NCBI GenBank assembly: GCA_038276395.1
Contig: JBBQAA010000035.1
Coordinates: 1-38,181, forward strand
Source of the DNA: JBBQAA01 sp038276395
GTDB taxonomy: Bacteria; Actinomycetota; Thermoleophilia; Solirubrobacterales; Solirubrobacteraceae
Direction: 5' to 3'
DNA: 38,181 bases
This document shows, one piece after another, positions 8,190-16,213 of this stretch. Under the pieces are notes generated by a model. It saw nothing but the letters and a program-made list of their open reading frames with translations, was not told where the DNA came from and made no database searches. Positions within the stretch are counted from its first letter, which is position 1; every line of letters begins with the position of its first letter. A program made the translations under genes and the position numbers.

Positions 8190-9527
8190 ATGTTCGACTC
8201 CCTCGGCGAGAAGCTCCAGGCCACGCTGGCCGACGTCCGCGCGCGCGGCACGCTGACCGACGAGGACGTCAAGGCGGTGATGCGCGAGATCCGCCTCGCA
8301 CTGCTGGAGGCCGACGTCAACTTCAAGGTCGTCAAGTCCTTCACAAACGCCGTCCGGGAGCGCGCGCAGGGGGCCGAGGTCGTCGGGCAGCTCAACCCCG
8401 GCCAGCAGGTCGTCAAGATCGTCTCCGAGGAGCTGACCGAGCTCATGGGCGGCGCCGCGCGGACGGTCACGTTCTCCCCCCGGCCGCCGACGGTCATCCT
8501 CATGGCCGGCCTCCAGGGCTCGGGCAAGACGACCGCCACCGGCAAGCTCGCGCGCTATCTGAAGGAGCAGCACGGCTCCTCGGTGGCCGTCGCCGCCTGC
8601 GACGTCTACCGCCCGGCCGCCGTCGACCAGCTCGTCAAGGTCGGCGGCCAGGTGGGGGCGACGGTCTACGAGCGGGGCACGGACGCCGACCCGGTCGACA
8701 TCGCGACGTGGGCGCTCGAGCAGGCCCGCACCGACGGCAAGGACGTCCTCATCGTCGACACGAGCGGGCGCCTGCACGTCGACGAGCGGCTCATGCAGGA
8801 GCTGAAGGACATTCGCTCAAAGGTCAAGCCCCACTCGGTCCTGCTCGTCGTCGACGCCATGACGGGCCAGGACGCCGTCGCCGTGGCCGAGCAGTTCGCG
8901 GAGGCCGTCGCCTTCGACGGCGTCGTCATGACGAAGCTCGACGGCGACGCTCGCGGCGGCGCCGCGCTGTCGGTCAAGGCCGTCACCGGCAAGCCCATCC
9001 TGTTCGCCTCCACGGGGGAGAAGCTCGACCAGTTCGAGCGCTTCCACCCCGACCGGATGGCCCAGCGCATCCTCGGCATGGGCGACGTCATGTCGCTGAT
9101 CGAGAGGGCCGAGCAGGAGTTCGACGAGACGCAGACGGCCGAGCTCGAGCGCAAGATGCGCCGGGCCGAGTTCGACCTCGAGGACTTCCTCACCCAGCTC
9201 CGCCAGATCCGCCGGATGGGCCCGCTGCAGAACCTGCTCGGGATGATCCCGGGCGTGGGCGCCCAGCTCCGCGGCGTCAAGGTCGACGAGCGCGAGTTCG
9301 ACCGGATCCAGGCGATCATCCTGTCCATGACCCCGGAGGAGCGCCGGCGCCCCGAGCTCATCAAGGGCTCCCGCCGGGCGCGGATCGCCGCCGGGTCGGG
9401 GACGAACGTCCCCGCCGTCAAGCAGCTCATCAAGCAGTTCGAGCAGATGCGCAAGGTGATGAAGCAGGTCGCCTCGGGCCGGATGCCCGACCTCGGCGCG
9501 CTGATGCGCCAGGCGGGCGGGCGATAA
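8190..9527 (+). CDS. ffh: Signal recognition particle protein Ffh (SRP54)
   Basis: Ffh is the SRP GTPase that binds SRP RNA and signal sequences of nascent membrane proteins. The 445-aa protein begins MFDSLGEKLQATL, the normal Ffh N-terminus, so ATG 8190 is preferred over an in-frame TTG at 8169. The N domain is residues about 1-95. The G domain has P-loop GLQGSGKTT from 107, DVYRPAAVDQL, G3 DTSGR at 190, and TKLDGDARGG near 248. The Met-rich M domain (about 300-440) has RRMGPLQNLLGMIPG and the RNA-binding SRRARIAAGSG region. It leads a compact operon into rpsP, khpA, rimM and trmD. Confidence 0.97.
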   Translation: MFDSLGEKLQATLADVRARGTLTDEDVKAVMREIRLALLEADVNFKVVKSFTNAVRERAQGAEVVGQLNPGQQVVKIVSEELTELMGGAARTVTFSPRPPTVILMAGLQGSGKTTATGKLARYLKEQHGSSVAVAACDVYRPAAVDQLVKVGGQVGATVYERGTDADPVDIATWALEQARTDGKDVLIVDTSGRLHVDERLMQELKDIRSKVKPHSVLLVVDAMTGQDAVAVAEQFAEAVAFDGVVMTKLDGDARGGAALSVKAVTGKPILFASTGEKLDQFERFHPDRMAQRILGMGDVMSLIERAEQEFDETQTAELERKMRRAEFDLEDFLTQLRQIRRMGPLQNLLGMIPGVGAQLRGVKVDEREFDRIQAIILSMTPEERRRPELIKGSRRARIAAGSGTNVPAVKQLIKQFEQMRKVMKQVASGRMPDLGALMRQAGGR

Positions 9528-9530
9528 CCT
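9525..9530 (+). promoter_or_regulatory. Candidate -10 box (TAACCT) of rpsP
   Basis: TAACCT overlaps the ffh stop codon (TAA) and ends 9 nt before the rpsP ATG. There is no Shine-Dalgarno, so an internal leaderless promoter inside the ffh-rpsP operon is possible. Confidence 0.4.
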
Positions 9531-9539
9531 GTCCCGCTC

Positions 9540-9782
9540 ATGTCCGTACGCCTTCGTCTGACCCGCATCGGCGGGAGGAAGAACCCGGTGTGGCGCGTCG
9601 TCGCCGCCGACCAGCGCTCGGCGCGGGACGGCCGCGTGATCGAGACGCTCGGGCACTACAACGCCCAGACGGACCCCTCGACGATCACCCTCGACGAGGA
9701 GCGGGTCAGGACCTGGCTCGCCCGCGGCGCTCAGCCCTCGGACCAGGTCCGCCGGCTCCTGAAGATCCAGGGCATCGGCTAG
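9540..9782 (+). CDS. rpsP: Small ribosomal subunit protein bS16
   Basis: This 80-aa bS16 starts MSVRLRLTRIGGRKNPVWRV and continues VVAADQRSARDGRVIETLGHYN, the diagnostic bS16 N-terminal block. Length is normal for the family. It lies 12 bp after ffh and 33 bp before khpA, in the standard ffh-rpsP-khpA-rimM-trmD-rplS order. Confidence 0.97.
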   Translation: MSVRLRLTRIGGRKNPVWRVVAADQRSARDGRVIETLGHYNAQTDPSTITLDEERVRTWLARGAQPSDQVRRLLKIQGIG

Positions 9783-9815
9783 CACCCGCCTCGGTCCGGC
9801 GGCCGGTCGCGCGCG

Positions 9816-10049
9816 ATGAAGGAGCTCCTCGTCTACCTCGCCTCGGCGCTCGTGGCCGAGCCCGACAAGGTGCGGGTCGAGGAGGTCACCGAGGAGGACG
9901 GCACGCTCGTCTTCGAGCTGACGCTCGGCGAGGAGGACTACGGCCGGGTCATCGGCCGCGGCGGGCGCACGGCCCAGGCCATCCGCACGGTCGTCAAGGC
10001 CGCCGCCACGCGGGACGGCCGCCGCGTGCTCATCGACATCGTTGACTGA
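9816..10049 (+). CDS. khpA: KH-domain RNA-binding protein KhpA
   Basis: This 77-aa single KH-domain protein corresponds to KhpA (YlqC), a small RNA-binding protein that usually acts with KhpB/Jag in cell-envelope regulation. The GxxG loop is GRGG in GRVIGRGGRTAQAIRTVV (about residues 46-63). It begins MKELLVYLASALV. The 3' end overlaps the rimM start by 8 bp, implying translational coupling. No khpB is visible in the window. Confidence 0.93.
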   Translation: MKELLVYLASALVAEPDKVRVEEVTEEDGTLVFELTLGEEDYGRVIGRGGRTAQAIRTVVKAAATRDGRRVLIDIVD

Positions 10050-10518
10050 ACCGCCGCCCGTGCGCGCGGGACGGGTGGGGCGCCCCCACGGCCTCGACGG
10101 CGCCGTGCACGTCACGCAGCCGGTCCCCGCCCTGCTCGCCGCGGGGGCGGAGCTGCTCGTCGGCGGCGCGCCCCGCCGGATCCTGCAGCGCGGCGGGACC
10201 GACGAGCGCCCGGTCCTCCGCCTCGAAGGCTGCGGGGACCGCGCGGCGGCCGAGGCGCTGCGCGGCGCGGAGCTCGCCGTCCCGCGCGCCGCCGCGCCGC
10301 CGCTCGGGCCGGAGGAGTGGTACGCGGAGGACCTCGTCGGCTGCCGCGTGCGCGACGGCCAGACGCTCGTGGGGGAGGTCGCGGCGCTCGTCGCGCTGCC
10401 CTCCTGCGAGGCGCTCCAGGTGGGGGAGCGGCTCATCCCGCTCGTCCGCGACGCCGTTCGCGCGGTCGATGTCGAGCGTCGTGTCATCGACGTCGACCTG
10501 GGGTTTCTCGAACCGTGA
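10042..10518 (+). CDS. rimM: Ribosome maturation factor RimM
   Basis: RimM assists 30S head maturation and binds uS19. The 158-aa protein starts with the family block RAGRVGRPHGLDGAVHV and ends with a PRC-barrel domain (EWYAEDLVGCRV to VIDVDLGFLEP, about 92-158). The start shown is TTG 10042, overlapping khpA. GTG 10060, six codons later and just before the conserved block, is an equally good alternative. The stop overlaps the trmD start in a GTGA. Confidence 0.94.
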   Translation: MTEPPPVRAGRVGRPHGLDGAVHVTQPVPALLAAGAELLVGGAPRRILQRGGTDERPVLRLEGCGDRAAAEALRGAELAVPRAAAPPLGPEEWYAEDLVGCRVRDGQTLVGEVAALVALPSCEALQVGERLIPLVRDAVRAVDVERRVIDVDLGFLEP

Positions 10519-11201
10519 GGATCGACGTCCTCACCCTGTTCCCCGCCTGGTTCGACTGGTTTCGCGAGCAGCGCCATGTCCAGAACGCCCTGCGCGCCGG
10601 TCACGCGCTCGAGACCGTCGACCCGCGGGCCACGACCCCGCTCTCCGCCGGGCAGGTCGACGACACGCCCTTCGGGGGCGGGGCGGGGATGGTCCTCCGG
10701 GTCGACGTGATGGAGGCCGCCCTGCGCGCTCGCTACGGCGGAGACCCGCTCGAGCTGCCCGCGCGGCGGCGCGTCGTCGCGCTCACGCCCGGCGGGCGCC
10801 TGTTCGACGACGCCTACGCCTCGGAGCTGGTCGCCGAGGAGGAGCTGACGCTCCTGTGCGGGCGCTATGAGGGCTTCGACGAGCGGATCGTGACCCACCT
10901 GGCCTCGGAGTCCCTGTCGATCGGGCGCTACGTGCTCGCGGGTGGGGAGCTCGCGGCGATGGTGGTCTGCGATGCCGTACTGCGCAAGCTCCCGGGCGCG
11001 CTCGGCCACGCCGACTCCGCGCTCGAGGAATCCTTCTCCGCGGCGCTCGAGGGCGCCCCCGAGTACCCGCACTACACGCGGCCCGCGCGGTGGCGCGGCC
11101 ACGGCGTCCCCGAGATCCTCCTCTCCGGCCATCACGCGCAGATCGCCGCGTGGCGCCGGGAGCAGAGCCGCCGGCGGGGCGAGGGCGGCAAGTCCGACTA
11201 G
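10515..11201 (+). CDS. trmD: tRNA (guanine-37-N1)-methyltransferase TrmD
   Basis: TrmD uses SAM to methylate G37 of tRNAs and so prevents frameshifting. The 228-aa protein starts MRIDVLTLFPAWFDWF at a GTG inside the rimM stop, and keeps DDTPFGGGAGMVLRVD, LLCGRYEGFDER and the knot segment YVLAGGELAAMV. Two places differ from the common pattern. The usual SIGDYVL is SIGRYVL. The interdomain block usually written EDSF, which holds the catalytic Asp, reads EESF here. The second change is conservative and may be normal for this lineage. The C-terminus is short and basic. Confidence 0.95.
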   Translation: MRIDVLTLFPAWFDWFREQRHVQNALRAGHALETVDPRATTPLSAGQVDDTPFGGGAGMVLRVDVMEAALRARYGGDPLELPARRRVVALTPGGRLFDDAYASELVAEEELTLLCGRYEGFDERIVTHLASESLSIGRYVLAGGELAAMVVCDAVLRKLPGALGHADSALEESFSAALEGAPEYPHYTRPARWRGHGVPEILLSGHHAQIAAWRREQSRRRGEGGKSD

Positions 11202-11207
11202 TACCCT
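11202..11207 (+). promoter_or_regulatory. Candidate -10 box (TACCCT) of rplS
   Basis: TACCCT follows the trmD stop (TAG) directly and ends 11 nt before the rplS GTG. No Shine-Dalgarno is present. It resembles the boxes before ftsY and ilvD, both TACCCT. Confidence 0.4.
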
Positions 11208-11218
11208 CACTGACCGCC

Positions 11219-11734
11219 GTGAGCACCGTCATCGACGCCATCGAACGCGCCCAGCTGCGCCGGGTCCCCGAGTTCCGCCCGGGAGATCGCCTGCGCGTCC
11301 ACTTCCAGGTCATCGAGGGGACGCGCCGCCGCATCCAGGTCTTCGAGGGCGTCGTCATCAAGCGCCAGGGCCACGGCGCCCGCGAGACCTTCACGGTCCG
11401 CAAGCAGTCCTTCGGCGTCGGCGTCGAGCGCACCTTCCCCCTGCACTCGCCGAAGATCGAGCGGATCGAGGTCGCCTCCCGCGGCGACGTCCGCCGGGCC
11501 AAGCTCTATTACCTGCGAGGCCGCGTGGGCAAGCGCGCGCGGGTCCGGGAGCGCCGGTTCACGGGCGCCGAGCCCGTCGTCGAGCGCGAGCTGCTCCACG
11601 GCGTCATGCCGCCCGCCGACGCGCCCGTCGAGGCGCTCGAGGCCGTCGTGGACGAGGTTCCGCCCGAGTCGCCGGACGCTCCCGCGGCCGGGGACGAAGC
11701 GTCCGCCGCGGACGCTCCCGCCCGCCCGGAGTGA
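11219..11734 (+). CDS. rplS: Large ribosomal subunit protein bL19 with acidic C-terminal extension
   Basis: The first ~113 residues are ordinary bL19, at the 30S-50S interface: FRPGDRLRVHFQVIEG, RIQVFEGVVIKRQG, TFTVRKQSFGVGVER, PLHSPKIERIEV and a basic end. Most bL19 proteins stop near there; this one continues for ~58 residues of Ala/Pro/Glu/Asp-rich, probably disordered sequence. The GTG start is supported by the family N-terminus (IDAIERAQLR). The stop overlaps the lepB start in a GTGA, which argues that the extension is real and not a frameshift. Confidence 0.95.
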   Translation: MSTVIDAIERAQLRRVPEFRPGDRLRVHFQVIEGTRRRIQVFEGVVIKRQGHGARETFTVRKQSFGVGVERTFPLHSPKIERIEVASRGDVRRAKLYYLRGRVGKRARVRERRFTGAEPVVERELLHGVMPPADAPVEALEAVVDEVPPESPDAPAAGDEASAADAPARPE

Positions 11735-12369
11735 GGAAGGATAAGGAGAAGGGGACCGCGGGCTCGCTGCTCGAGCTCGTCGTCATCGTCGCCACCGCCC
11801 TGGCCCTGGCCCTGGGCATCCAGGCGTTCCTCGTAAAGCCCTACAAGATCCCGAGCGAGTCGATGGTGCCGACGCTCGAGGTCGGCCAGCGCGTGCTCGT
11901 GAACCGCATCGGCACCCACTTCGGCGACCCGTCGGTCGGCGACATCGTCGTCTTCCACCCGCCGCGGGGGGCCGACCAGACCAACCCGGTGTGCGGCAAC
12001 CCGAACCAAGGGGAGGACGAGGCCTCGAACCCGCGGCCGCAGCCGTGTGACCGCCCGACGCCGCAGCGCTCGGACGCGACGTTCATCAAGCGGGTCGTCG
12101 GCGTGGGCGGCGACCGCATCGCCATCCGGAACGGCCACGCCTACCGCAACGGGGTGCGGGAGAGGGACGCCTACATCAATCCCTGCTCGCCCGGGGACAA
12201 CTGCACGTTCAAGCGCTCGATCGTCATCCCCAAGGGCCACTTCTTCATGATGGGCGACAACCGCGGCGCCTCGGACGACTCCCGCTTCTGGGGGCCGATC
12301 CCGAAGGCGTGGGTCATCGGCGGGGCCTTCGCGACCTACTGGCCGCCGAACCGTATCGGCGCCCTGTGA
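11731..12369 (+). CDS. lepB: Type I signal peptidase
   Basis: This 212-aa membrane serine protease removes signal peptides from exported proteins. One N-terminal membrane helix (about 14-35) is followed by box B with nucleophile Ser44 (PSESMVPTL) and box D with general base Lys120 (FIKRVVGVGGD). Box E is GDNRGASDDSRFWGP. Between boxes there is a Pro/Asn-rich insert with two cysteines (CGNPNQ...CDRP) and another cysteine pair later (NPCSPGDNC); disulfides are possible because this part faces outside. The GTG start overlaps the rplS stop. The order rplS-lepB-rnhB is typical of actinobacteria. Confidence 0.95.
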   Translation: MRKDKEKGTAGSLLELVVIVATALALALGIQAFLVKPYKIPSESMVPTLEVGQRVLVNRIGTHFGDPSVGDIVVFHPPRGADQTNPVCGNPNQGEDEASNPRPQPCDRPTPQRSDATFIKRVVGVGGDRIAIRNGHAYRNGVRERDAYINPCSPGDNCTFKRSIVIPKGHFFMMGDNRGASDDSRFWGPIPKAWVIGGAFATYWPPNRIGAL

Positions 12370-12441
12370 GCCTCTTGCTCCCGGGCGCGCGCGTGGGGCG
12401 CTAGCCGCTCGGCGCGGGAAGTTCGCGGCCGCGGACCGGGC

Positions 12442-12460
12442 CGGGCGGCGGTTCCGCCCG
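12442..12460 (+). terminator. GC hairpin between lepB and rnhB
   Basis: CGGGCGG and CCGCCCG form a perfect 7-bp stem with a 5-nt loop (CGGTT) in the 105-bp gap after lepB. There is no U tract, so termination is only a possibility. Confidence 0.35.
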
Positions 12461-12474
12461 CCGCGGTCGGCATC

Positions 12475-13170
12475 ATGAGCCGCGTGGGAGCCACCGCCGC
12501 CACCCGCCCGCGCCGGCGCCCGTCGCCCCGGGCGCGCTCCCGGCGGCTCGTGGCCTTCGATCGCGCGCTCGACGCCGCCTTCGTCGCGGGTGCCGACGAG
12601 GCGGGGCGGGGCTGTCTCGCCGGCCCGCTCGTGGCCGCCGCCGTGCGCTTCGACTATGCGCGGCTGGGCCCGCGGGAGGTCCGCGCCCTCGGCGGCCTGA
12701 ACGACTCAAAGCAGCAGACCGAGGCGGGGCGCGAGGCGCTCTACCCGGTGATCCTGCGGGTCGCCTCGCGCGTGGCGATCGTCTCGCGCTCGGCCCGGAC
12801 GATCGACGCCGGCGGACTGCACCGGACGAACCTCGCCGCGCTCGGCGAAGCGCTCGCCCAGGTCGACTGCCCGGGCTGCGTGTGCCTCTCCGACGGCTTC
12901 CCCGTCGGGCACCCGGGCGCTCGCGCCGTCGTCGGCGGCGACGGGCGGAGCGCGGCCATCGCCGCCGCCTCGATCCTCGCCAAGGTCACACGCGATCGCT
13001 ACATGCGCCGGGCCGACGCCCTGCACCCGGGGTGGGAGTTCGCCGCCCACGTCGGCTACGCGACGCCCGAGCACCGCGCGGCGATCGAGCGGCGGGGGAT
13101 CTCGCCGCTGCACCGCCGCTCTTTCCAGTCGATCGCCTACACGCAGCTCGGCCTCGAGGCGTTCGGCTGA
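12475..13170 (+). CDS. rnhB: Ribonuclease HII
   Basis: RNase HII cuts RNA in RNA-DNA hybrids and single ribonucleotides in DNA. In this 231-aa protein the acidic active site is complete: Asp41 and Glu42 in GADEAGRG, Asp140 in LSDGFPVG and Asp174 in KVTRDRYM. The C-terminus has the usual HVGYATPEH and HRRSFQSI blocks. An Arg-rich tail of about 24 residues precedes the domain; the ATG used gives this tail, and a shorter start is possible. A type I enzyme is also encoded in this window at 30037-30456. Confidence 0.95.
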   Translation: MSRVGATAATRPRRRPSPRARSRRLVAFDRALDAAFVAGADEAGRGCLAGPLVAAAVRFDYARLGPREVRALGGLNDSKQQTEAGREALYPVILRVASRVAIVSRSARTIDAGGLHRTNLAALGEALAQVDCPGCVCLSDGFPVGHPGARAVVGGDGRSAAIAAASILAKVTRDRYMRRADALHPGWEFAAHVGYATPEHRAAIERRGISPLHRRSFQSIAYTQLGLEAFG

Positions 13171-13264
13171 CACGGGAGGGCGCTTCCATCACGGGTGAGC
13201 GCCGTCTCTGTGCCCGGTCTGTGACAATCGCCTGAGTTCGGGCCGCCGGGGCCGGACGGCCGCC

Positions 13265-13270
13265 TACGGT
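13265..13270 (+). promoter_or_regulatory. Candidate -10 box (TACGGT) of yraN
   Basis: TACGGT is followed by exactly 7 nt and the ATG of yraN, with no Shine-Dalgarno: leaderless geometry. Confidence 0.45.
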
Positions 13271-13277
13271 CGCGGTC

Positions 13278-13649
13278 ATGGGCTCCACCGACCTCCGCCA
13301 CGCGCTCGGCGCCGAGGGCGAGCGGCTCGCCGCGCTCCACCTCGAGCGCCGCGGCTTCGCCATCCTCGCGCGGAACTTCCGCACCCGCTTCGGCGAGCTC
13401 GACCTCGTCGGCTTCGACGGCGCCACGCTCGTCTTCTGCGAGGTCAAGACCCGCCGCGGCGCGGCGCGCACGCCCTTTGAGTCGATCACCCCAGAGAAGG
13501 CCCGGCGGGTCCGCGGCATGGGAGCAACCTGGCTCGCCGAGGCCGCCGATCGCCCCTACGCGCCCGAGCTGCGCTTCGATGCCATCTCCGTCCGCTTCGA
13601 CGCCTCCGGCCGGCTCGCCGGGCTCGACCACCTCGAGGCCTGTTTCTAG
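13278..13649 (+). CDS. yraN: UPF0102/YraN-like nuclease-fold protein
   Basis: This 123-aa member of UPF0102 (YraN) has a restriction-endonuclease-like fold of uncertain role, usually linked to the comM/dprA DNA-uptake genes, as here. The putative metal site is visible as GELDLVGFDG followed by FCEVKTRRG, with an upstream Glu in LGAEGERLAALHL. The TAG stop is followed at once by the comM ATG, so the two genes are probably translated together. Confidence 0.92.
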   Translation: MGSTDLRHALGAEGERLAALHLERRGFAILARNFRTRFGELDLVGFDGATLVFCEVKTRRGAARTPFESITPEKARRVRGMGATWLAEAADRPYAPELRFDAISVRFDASGRLAGLDHLEACF

Positions 13650-15125
13650 ATGCTCGCGCGCGTCGCCACCTTCGCGCTCGACGGGCTCGAGGCCCGCCGG
13701 GTGTGGTGCGAGGTCGACATCCGCCCCGGGCTCCCCGCCTTCGGGATCGTCGGCCTCGGCGACAAGGCCGTGCGCGAGGCGCGGGAGCGCGTGCGCGCGG
13801 CGATCCAGAACCAGGGCTACGAGTTCCCCATGCGGCGCATCACGGCCAACCTGGCGCCCGCCTACCTGCGGAAGGTCGGACCCTCCTTCGACCTCCCTCT
13901 CGCCCTCGGCGTGCTCGCCGCCAGCGGCCAGGTGCCGGGGGAGGCGCTCGATGCCTGGGCCGTCTTCGGCGAGCTCTCGCTCGGGGGTGAGCTGCGCGGC
14001 TCGCGGGGCACGCTGCTCGTCGCCGAGGGCGTGCGCGCCGCCGGTCTCCGCGGGCTCGTGCTCGCCCGCGAGCGCGGCGGGGAAGCGGCGCTCGTGGGCG
14101 GCGTCGAGGTCGCCGGGGCCGAGACGCTCCGCGAGGCGGCCGAGGTGCTGGCGGGCACGACCGAGCCCTCACCGCCGCCGCCCCGGGATCATGCGGTCGC
14201 GGAGGCGCTCGGCGCTCCCGACCTCGCCGAGGTGCGCGGCCAGGCCGGCGCCATCCGCGCGCTGACCGTGGCGGCGGCCGGCGGGCACAACCTCCTGCTC
14301 TCCGGCCCGCCCGGGACCGGCAAGACCATGCTCGCCCGGCGCCTGCCCTCCGTGTTGCCGCCGCTCACCGACGCCGAGGCGCTCGAGGTGACGCGGATCC
14401 ACTCGCTCGCCGGCCTGCGCACCGGCGGCGGCCTCGTCTCCCGCCGGCCCTTCCGCGCGCCGCATCACGCGATCTCCGCGGCGGGGCTCGTCGGGGGCGG
14501 GGCGCTGCCGAGCCCGGGGGAAATCAGCCTCGCCCATCGCGGCGTCCTCTTCCTCGACGAGCTCGCGGAGTTCCCCCGCCCGAGCCTCGAGGCGCTCCGC
14601 CAGCCGCTCGAGGACGGCTTCCTCACCGTCGTGCGCGCGCAGCGGGCGCTGCGCTTTCCCGCCGCCGTGACCCTCGTGGCGGCGACCAACCCGTGCCCGT
14701 GCGGGTACGCGGGCTCGGAGCGCTGCCGCTGCACCGAGGCCGATCACGCCCGCTACCGCCGCAAGCTCTCCGGGCCGCTGCTCGACCGCCTCGACCTGTG
14801 TGTGACCGTCGAGCGCCCGCATCCCGACGCGCTCGCCGCGCCCCCGGTGACCTCCTCGGCCGCGGTCCGGGCCGAGGTCGCCGCGGCGCGCGAGCGCGGT
14901 GCGGCGCGGTGCGGGGAGGACATGCCCGTCCAGGCCGACGCGCGAGACCTCCTGGCCGACGCCTACCGGGGCAGCCGCATCAGCGCCCGCGGTCACGCGC
15001 GCGTCCTGCGTGTGGCGTGGACGCTCGCCGACCTCGCCGGGCGCGATCGTGTGGAGGCCGCGCACGTGCGGGAGGCGCTGCTCTACCGGGACTGGATCTC
15101 CGACCCGGTCGCGGTGGCGGTGTGA
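13650..15125 (+). CDS. comM: ComM/YifB-family AAA+ ATPase (Mg-chelatase-like)
   Basis: This 491-aa helicase-like AAA+ protein is of the ComM family, which promotes branch migration during integration of incoming DNA. The N-terminal Lon-like domain (about 1-180) has VEVDIRPG-type sequence (CEVDIRPGLPAFGIVGL) and RITANLAPA. The AAA+ core has Walker A GPPGTGKT from residue 219 and Walker B FLDEL at 303-304. A four-cysteine cluster (CPCGYAGSERCRC) follows, then the C-terminal Mg-chelatase helices. It starts directly after yraN and ends in a GTGA overlap with dprA. Confidence 0.96.
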   Translation: MLARVATFALDGLEARRVWCEVDIRPGLPAFGIVGLGDKAVREARERVRAAIQNQGYEFPMRRITANLAPAYLRKVGPSFDLPLALGVLAASGQVPGEALDAWAVFGELSLGGELRGSRGTLLVAEGVRAAGLRGLVLARERGGEAALVGGVEVAGAETLREAAEVLAGTTEPSPPPPRDHAVAEALGAPDLAEVRGQAGAIRALTVAAAGGHNLLLSGPPGTGKTMLARRLPSVLPPLTDAEALEVTRIHSLAGLRTGGGLVSRRPFRAPHHAISAAGLVGGGALPSPGEISLAHRGVLFLDELAEFPRPSLEALRQPLEDGFLTVVRAQRALRFPAAVTLVAATNPCPCGYAGSERCRCTEADHARYRRKLSGPLLDRLDLCVTVERPHPDALAAPPVTSSAAVRAEVAAARERGAARCGEDMPVQADARDLLADAYRGSRISARGHARVLRVAWTLADLAGRDRVEAAHVREALLYRDWISDPVAVAV

Positions 15126-16213
15126 GCTTCGAGGCGCCGTGCGATGACTGCGTCCGGCGCTCACGGCTCGTCGCCCGGCTCGCGCCGCACATCCAGCGCG
15201 CGCGGGAGCAGGGCCGGCGGCTGCCGCTCCTGCTCGGGCTCTCCGACGCGGAGCTCATCGCCGCCCTCGGCGGCCGGCAGGCCGGCGCGCTCGCGGCCGC
15301 GCACGCCGCGCTTGACCCGGGGGCTGCGCGAGCGGGCGTGGCGGCCGCCGGGCTGGCCGCGCTCTGCCGCTGCGACCCGCGCTACCCGGCCCCGCTCGCC
15401 GTCTCACCGGACGCGCCCGCGGTGCTCCACATGGCGGGTGAGCCGGAGCGGCTCCCGGCGCTGCTCGCCGAGCCCGCGGCGGCCGTCGTCGGCGCGCGCC
15501 GGGCTTCCGCCTACGGCCTCGAGGTGGCCACGGCCCTCGGCCGCGGCCTCTCGTCCGCCGGGGTCACCGTCATCTCGGGGATGGCGCTCGGGATCGACTC
15601 CGCCGCCCACACCGGGGCGCTCGAGGCCGGCGGCAACACCATCGCCGTGCTCGCCAGCGGCGCCGACACCCCCTACCCGGCGAGCAAGTCCCGCCTCTAC
15701 GCGCAGATCCGGGAGGCCGGCGCGGTCATCTCCGAGCTGCCACCGCGCTTCCCCGCCTGGCGATGGGCGTTCCCGGCGCGGAACCGCATCATCGCCGGGC
15801 TCGCTCCGCTGACGGTCGTCGTCGAGGCGGGGGAGCGCTCGGGCTCGCTCATCACCGCCGGCATCGCCGAGGATCTCGGCCGGGAGATCGGCGCCGTCCC
15901 GGGCCGTGTCACCTCCGCGCTCGCCGCCGGGCCCAACGAGCTGCTCGGCGCCGGAGCGCACGTCGTGCGCGGGGCGGAGGACGTCCTCGATCTCCTGCTC
16001 GGCGCGGGGGTGCGCCCCGCGCCCGCCCGGCCGCCCGTTCCCGCCCACCTGGGCTCGGCGCTCACCGCCGTCGGCGACGGCCGCGACTCGGCCGACGCGC
16101 TCGTGGGGGCGGGCTTCGCGCTCGCCGACGCGCTCGGTGCCCTGTCCGAGCTCGAGCTGCTCGGGCGGATCCGCCGCGCGCCCGGCGGGCGCTTCGTAGT
16201 GTCGGCCGAGTGA
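15122..16213 (+). CDS. dprA: DNA-processing protein DprA
   Basis: DprA loads RecA on incoming single-stranded DNA during transformation. The 363-aa protein has an N-terminal helical region beginning with a CxxC (CDDCVRR), then the Rossmann-like DNA-binding core: VVGARRASAYGLEVA, SGMALGIDSAAHTGAL, FPARNRIIAGLA and VVEAGERSGSLITA. A C-terminal winged-helix-like part (about 300-363) is present. The GTG start lies in the comM stop and the stop overlaps thiD in another GTGA. In many actinobacteria xerC and whiG follow; here they are 9 kb away. Confidence 0.95.
   Translation: MSFEAPCDDCVRRSRLVARLAPHIQRAREQGRRLPLLLGLSDAELIAALGGRQAGALAAAHAALDPGAARAGVAAAGLAALCRCDPRYPAPLAVSPDAPAVLHMAGEPERLPALLAEPAAAVVGARRASAYGLEVATALGRGLSSAGVTVISGMALGIDSAAHTGALEAGGNTIAVLASGADTPYPASKSRLYAQIREAGAVISELPPRFPAWRWAFPARNRIIAGLAPLTVVVEAGERSGSLITAGIAEDLGREIGAVPGRVTSALAAGPNELLGAGAHVVRGAEDVLDLLLGAGVRPAPARPPVPAHLGSALTAVGDGRDSADALVGAGFALADALGALSELELLGRIRRAPGGRFVVSAE

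Noticed and set aside
7200..8777. A 525-codon minus-strand open frame over the repeat region
   Set aside because: It is antisense to both the SPFH gene and ffh, is Arg/Pro-rich, and its inner similarity comes from the DNA repeat itself. It is a side effect of high GC.
8817..11210. Very long minus-strand open frame (797 codons)
   Set aside because: It covers ffh, rpsP, khpA, rimM and trmD, all certain on the plus strand; its composition is that of a shadow frame.
16150..16210. TPP riboswitch controlling thiD
   Set aside because: thiD starts inside the dprA stop, and no THI-box-like sequence is visible upstream.
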